Of a stretch of DNA of 64,000 bases, positions 54,134-64,000 are shown in pieces (position 1 is the stretch's first letter; each line of letters opens with the position of its first letter). The notes under the pieces are model-generated. The model saw only the letters and a program-made list of their open reading frames with translations, was not told the DNA's origin and did no database searches. Made by a program: the position numbers and the translations under genes. This DNA comes from Antedon bifida (taxonomy: Eukaryota; Echinodermata; Crinoidea; Comatulida; Antedonidae), in assembly GCA_963402885.1 (NCBI GenBank), contig OY727101.1, positions 13,340,917 to 13,404,916 of the forward strand, in the 5' to 3' direction.

Positions 54134-54283
54134 TCATGCTTCAGTGCACAGACTATCGACTAATGTAACAACCAGGAATCTAAAGGCCAACTCACAGAGC
54201 TTCGTAAAACAAGTCATCTTTAGTGCTGTCTGAGTTGCAGCGAGTCTTCTTGAGATAGCATCGGGCATAGTTTTTAGGTCATC
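54134..54283 (-). CDS. possible alternative last exon of SEL1L
   Basis: A well-formed acceptor (GTTTAACCTATTTAG) precedes a frame of exactly 49 codons plus TGA, starting DDLKTMPDAISRRLAATQT. It begins in phase 0, the same phase in which the SEL1L exon 54,882-55,004 ends. It could therefore replace the last exon (54,571-54,690) and remove the transmembrane segment. It lies downstream on the same strand. It also contains a donor-like CTCT|GTGAGT. I recognise no homology, so this may be chance. Confidence 0.3.
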   Translation of the reverse strand, partial: DDLKTMPDAISRRLAATQTALKMTCFTKLCELAFRFLVVTLVDSLCTEA

Positions 54284-54449
54284 CTAAATAGGTTAAACAA
54301 ACAAGCGGCAATATTTAACACTAATAGCCAACCCCTATTCAGTATACAGGGGCGGAGAATATAGATTGAGGTGGGGGATAAATATTTCATAAATGATAAA
54401 AATAAAAATAGTCATTATTTTATTTTATATTTTATCCCTCGCCTAAATC

Positions 54450-54520
54450 CGCACCTGGTATATACCCTATAAAAATAAGTGTCCCCAAAGGTGTCCCCTT
54501 AAAGGGGTTCTACTAAATTA
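54450..54520. mobile_element. CAGTAGAACC-family fragment
   Basis: The words GTGTCCCCAAAGGTGTCCCC and TTAAAGGGGTTCTACT mark a right-end fragment, just 3' of the SEL1L stop. Confidence 0.4.
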
Positions 54521-54570
54521 TATATAATTTTAAAAAATATGTTTGTTTTTTATAGCTGTAAAGAACTTAT

Positions 54571-64000
<9,430 letters not shown>

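Overview
The window is animal nuclear DNA: AT-rich, intron-dense, and carrying three complete or nearly complete genes whose exons join in phase with standard splice signals. The proteins are metazoan in type. Frequent palindromic TAGGCCTA-like runs, many short inverted-repeat elements, tRNA-derived SINEs and LINE 3' tails of CR1/L2 type suggest a marine invertebrate, most likely a non-vertebrate deuterostome such as an echinoderm. No species is claimed.

Layout: all recognised genes lie on the minus strand. From right to left they are SEL1L (54,571 to beyond the right edge; ER-associated degradation adaptor), an atlastin GTPase (42,449-50,999; ER membrane fusion), a B56 gamma/delta-type regulatory subunit of protein phosphatase 2A (7,669-37,868; 16 coding exons), and the first coding exon of an unrecognised HEAT-like protein (2,918-3,224). 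The far left (1-1,071, minus) holds a GC-rich open frame that looks like the gag-like ORF1 of a DIRS-type retroelement. It sits on the side into which the first intron of the HEAT-like gene runs.

The rest is intron and intergenic sequence rich in repeats: a 1.9-kb array of 70-bp units in a PP2A-B56 intron, smaller arrays (68, 72, 40 and 21 bp), at least eight families of short inverted-repeat DNA transposons, and three kinds of tRNA-derived SINE. Several insertions are nested cleanly enough to read their order. A TTAA-flanked element lies inside a TA-flanked element, a LINE-like tail lies inside another element with a 7-bp target duplication, and a hAT-type element has a perfect 8-bp duplication.

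SEL1L and atlastin both act at the endoplasmic reticulum, and PP2A-B56 is a cytosolic and nuclear phosphatase module. They are separate transcription units, not an operon. Their human relatives (SEL1L, ATL1, PPP2R5C/PPP2R5E) all lie on chromosome 14, so the cluster may be a remnant of an ancient animal linkage group. I found no clear sign of a wholly new molecular system. The most notable points are the glutamine-rich minisatellite-coded segment of SEL1L, the satellite with higher-order structure, and the nested elements.
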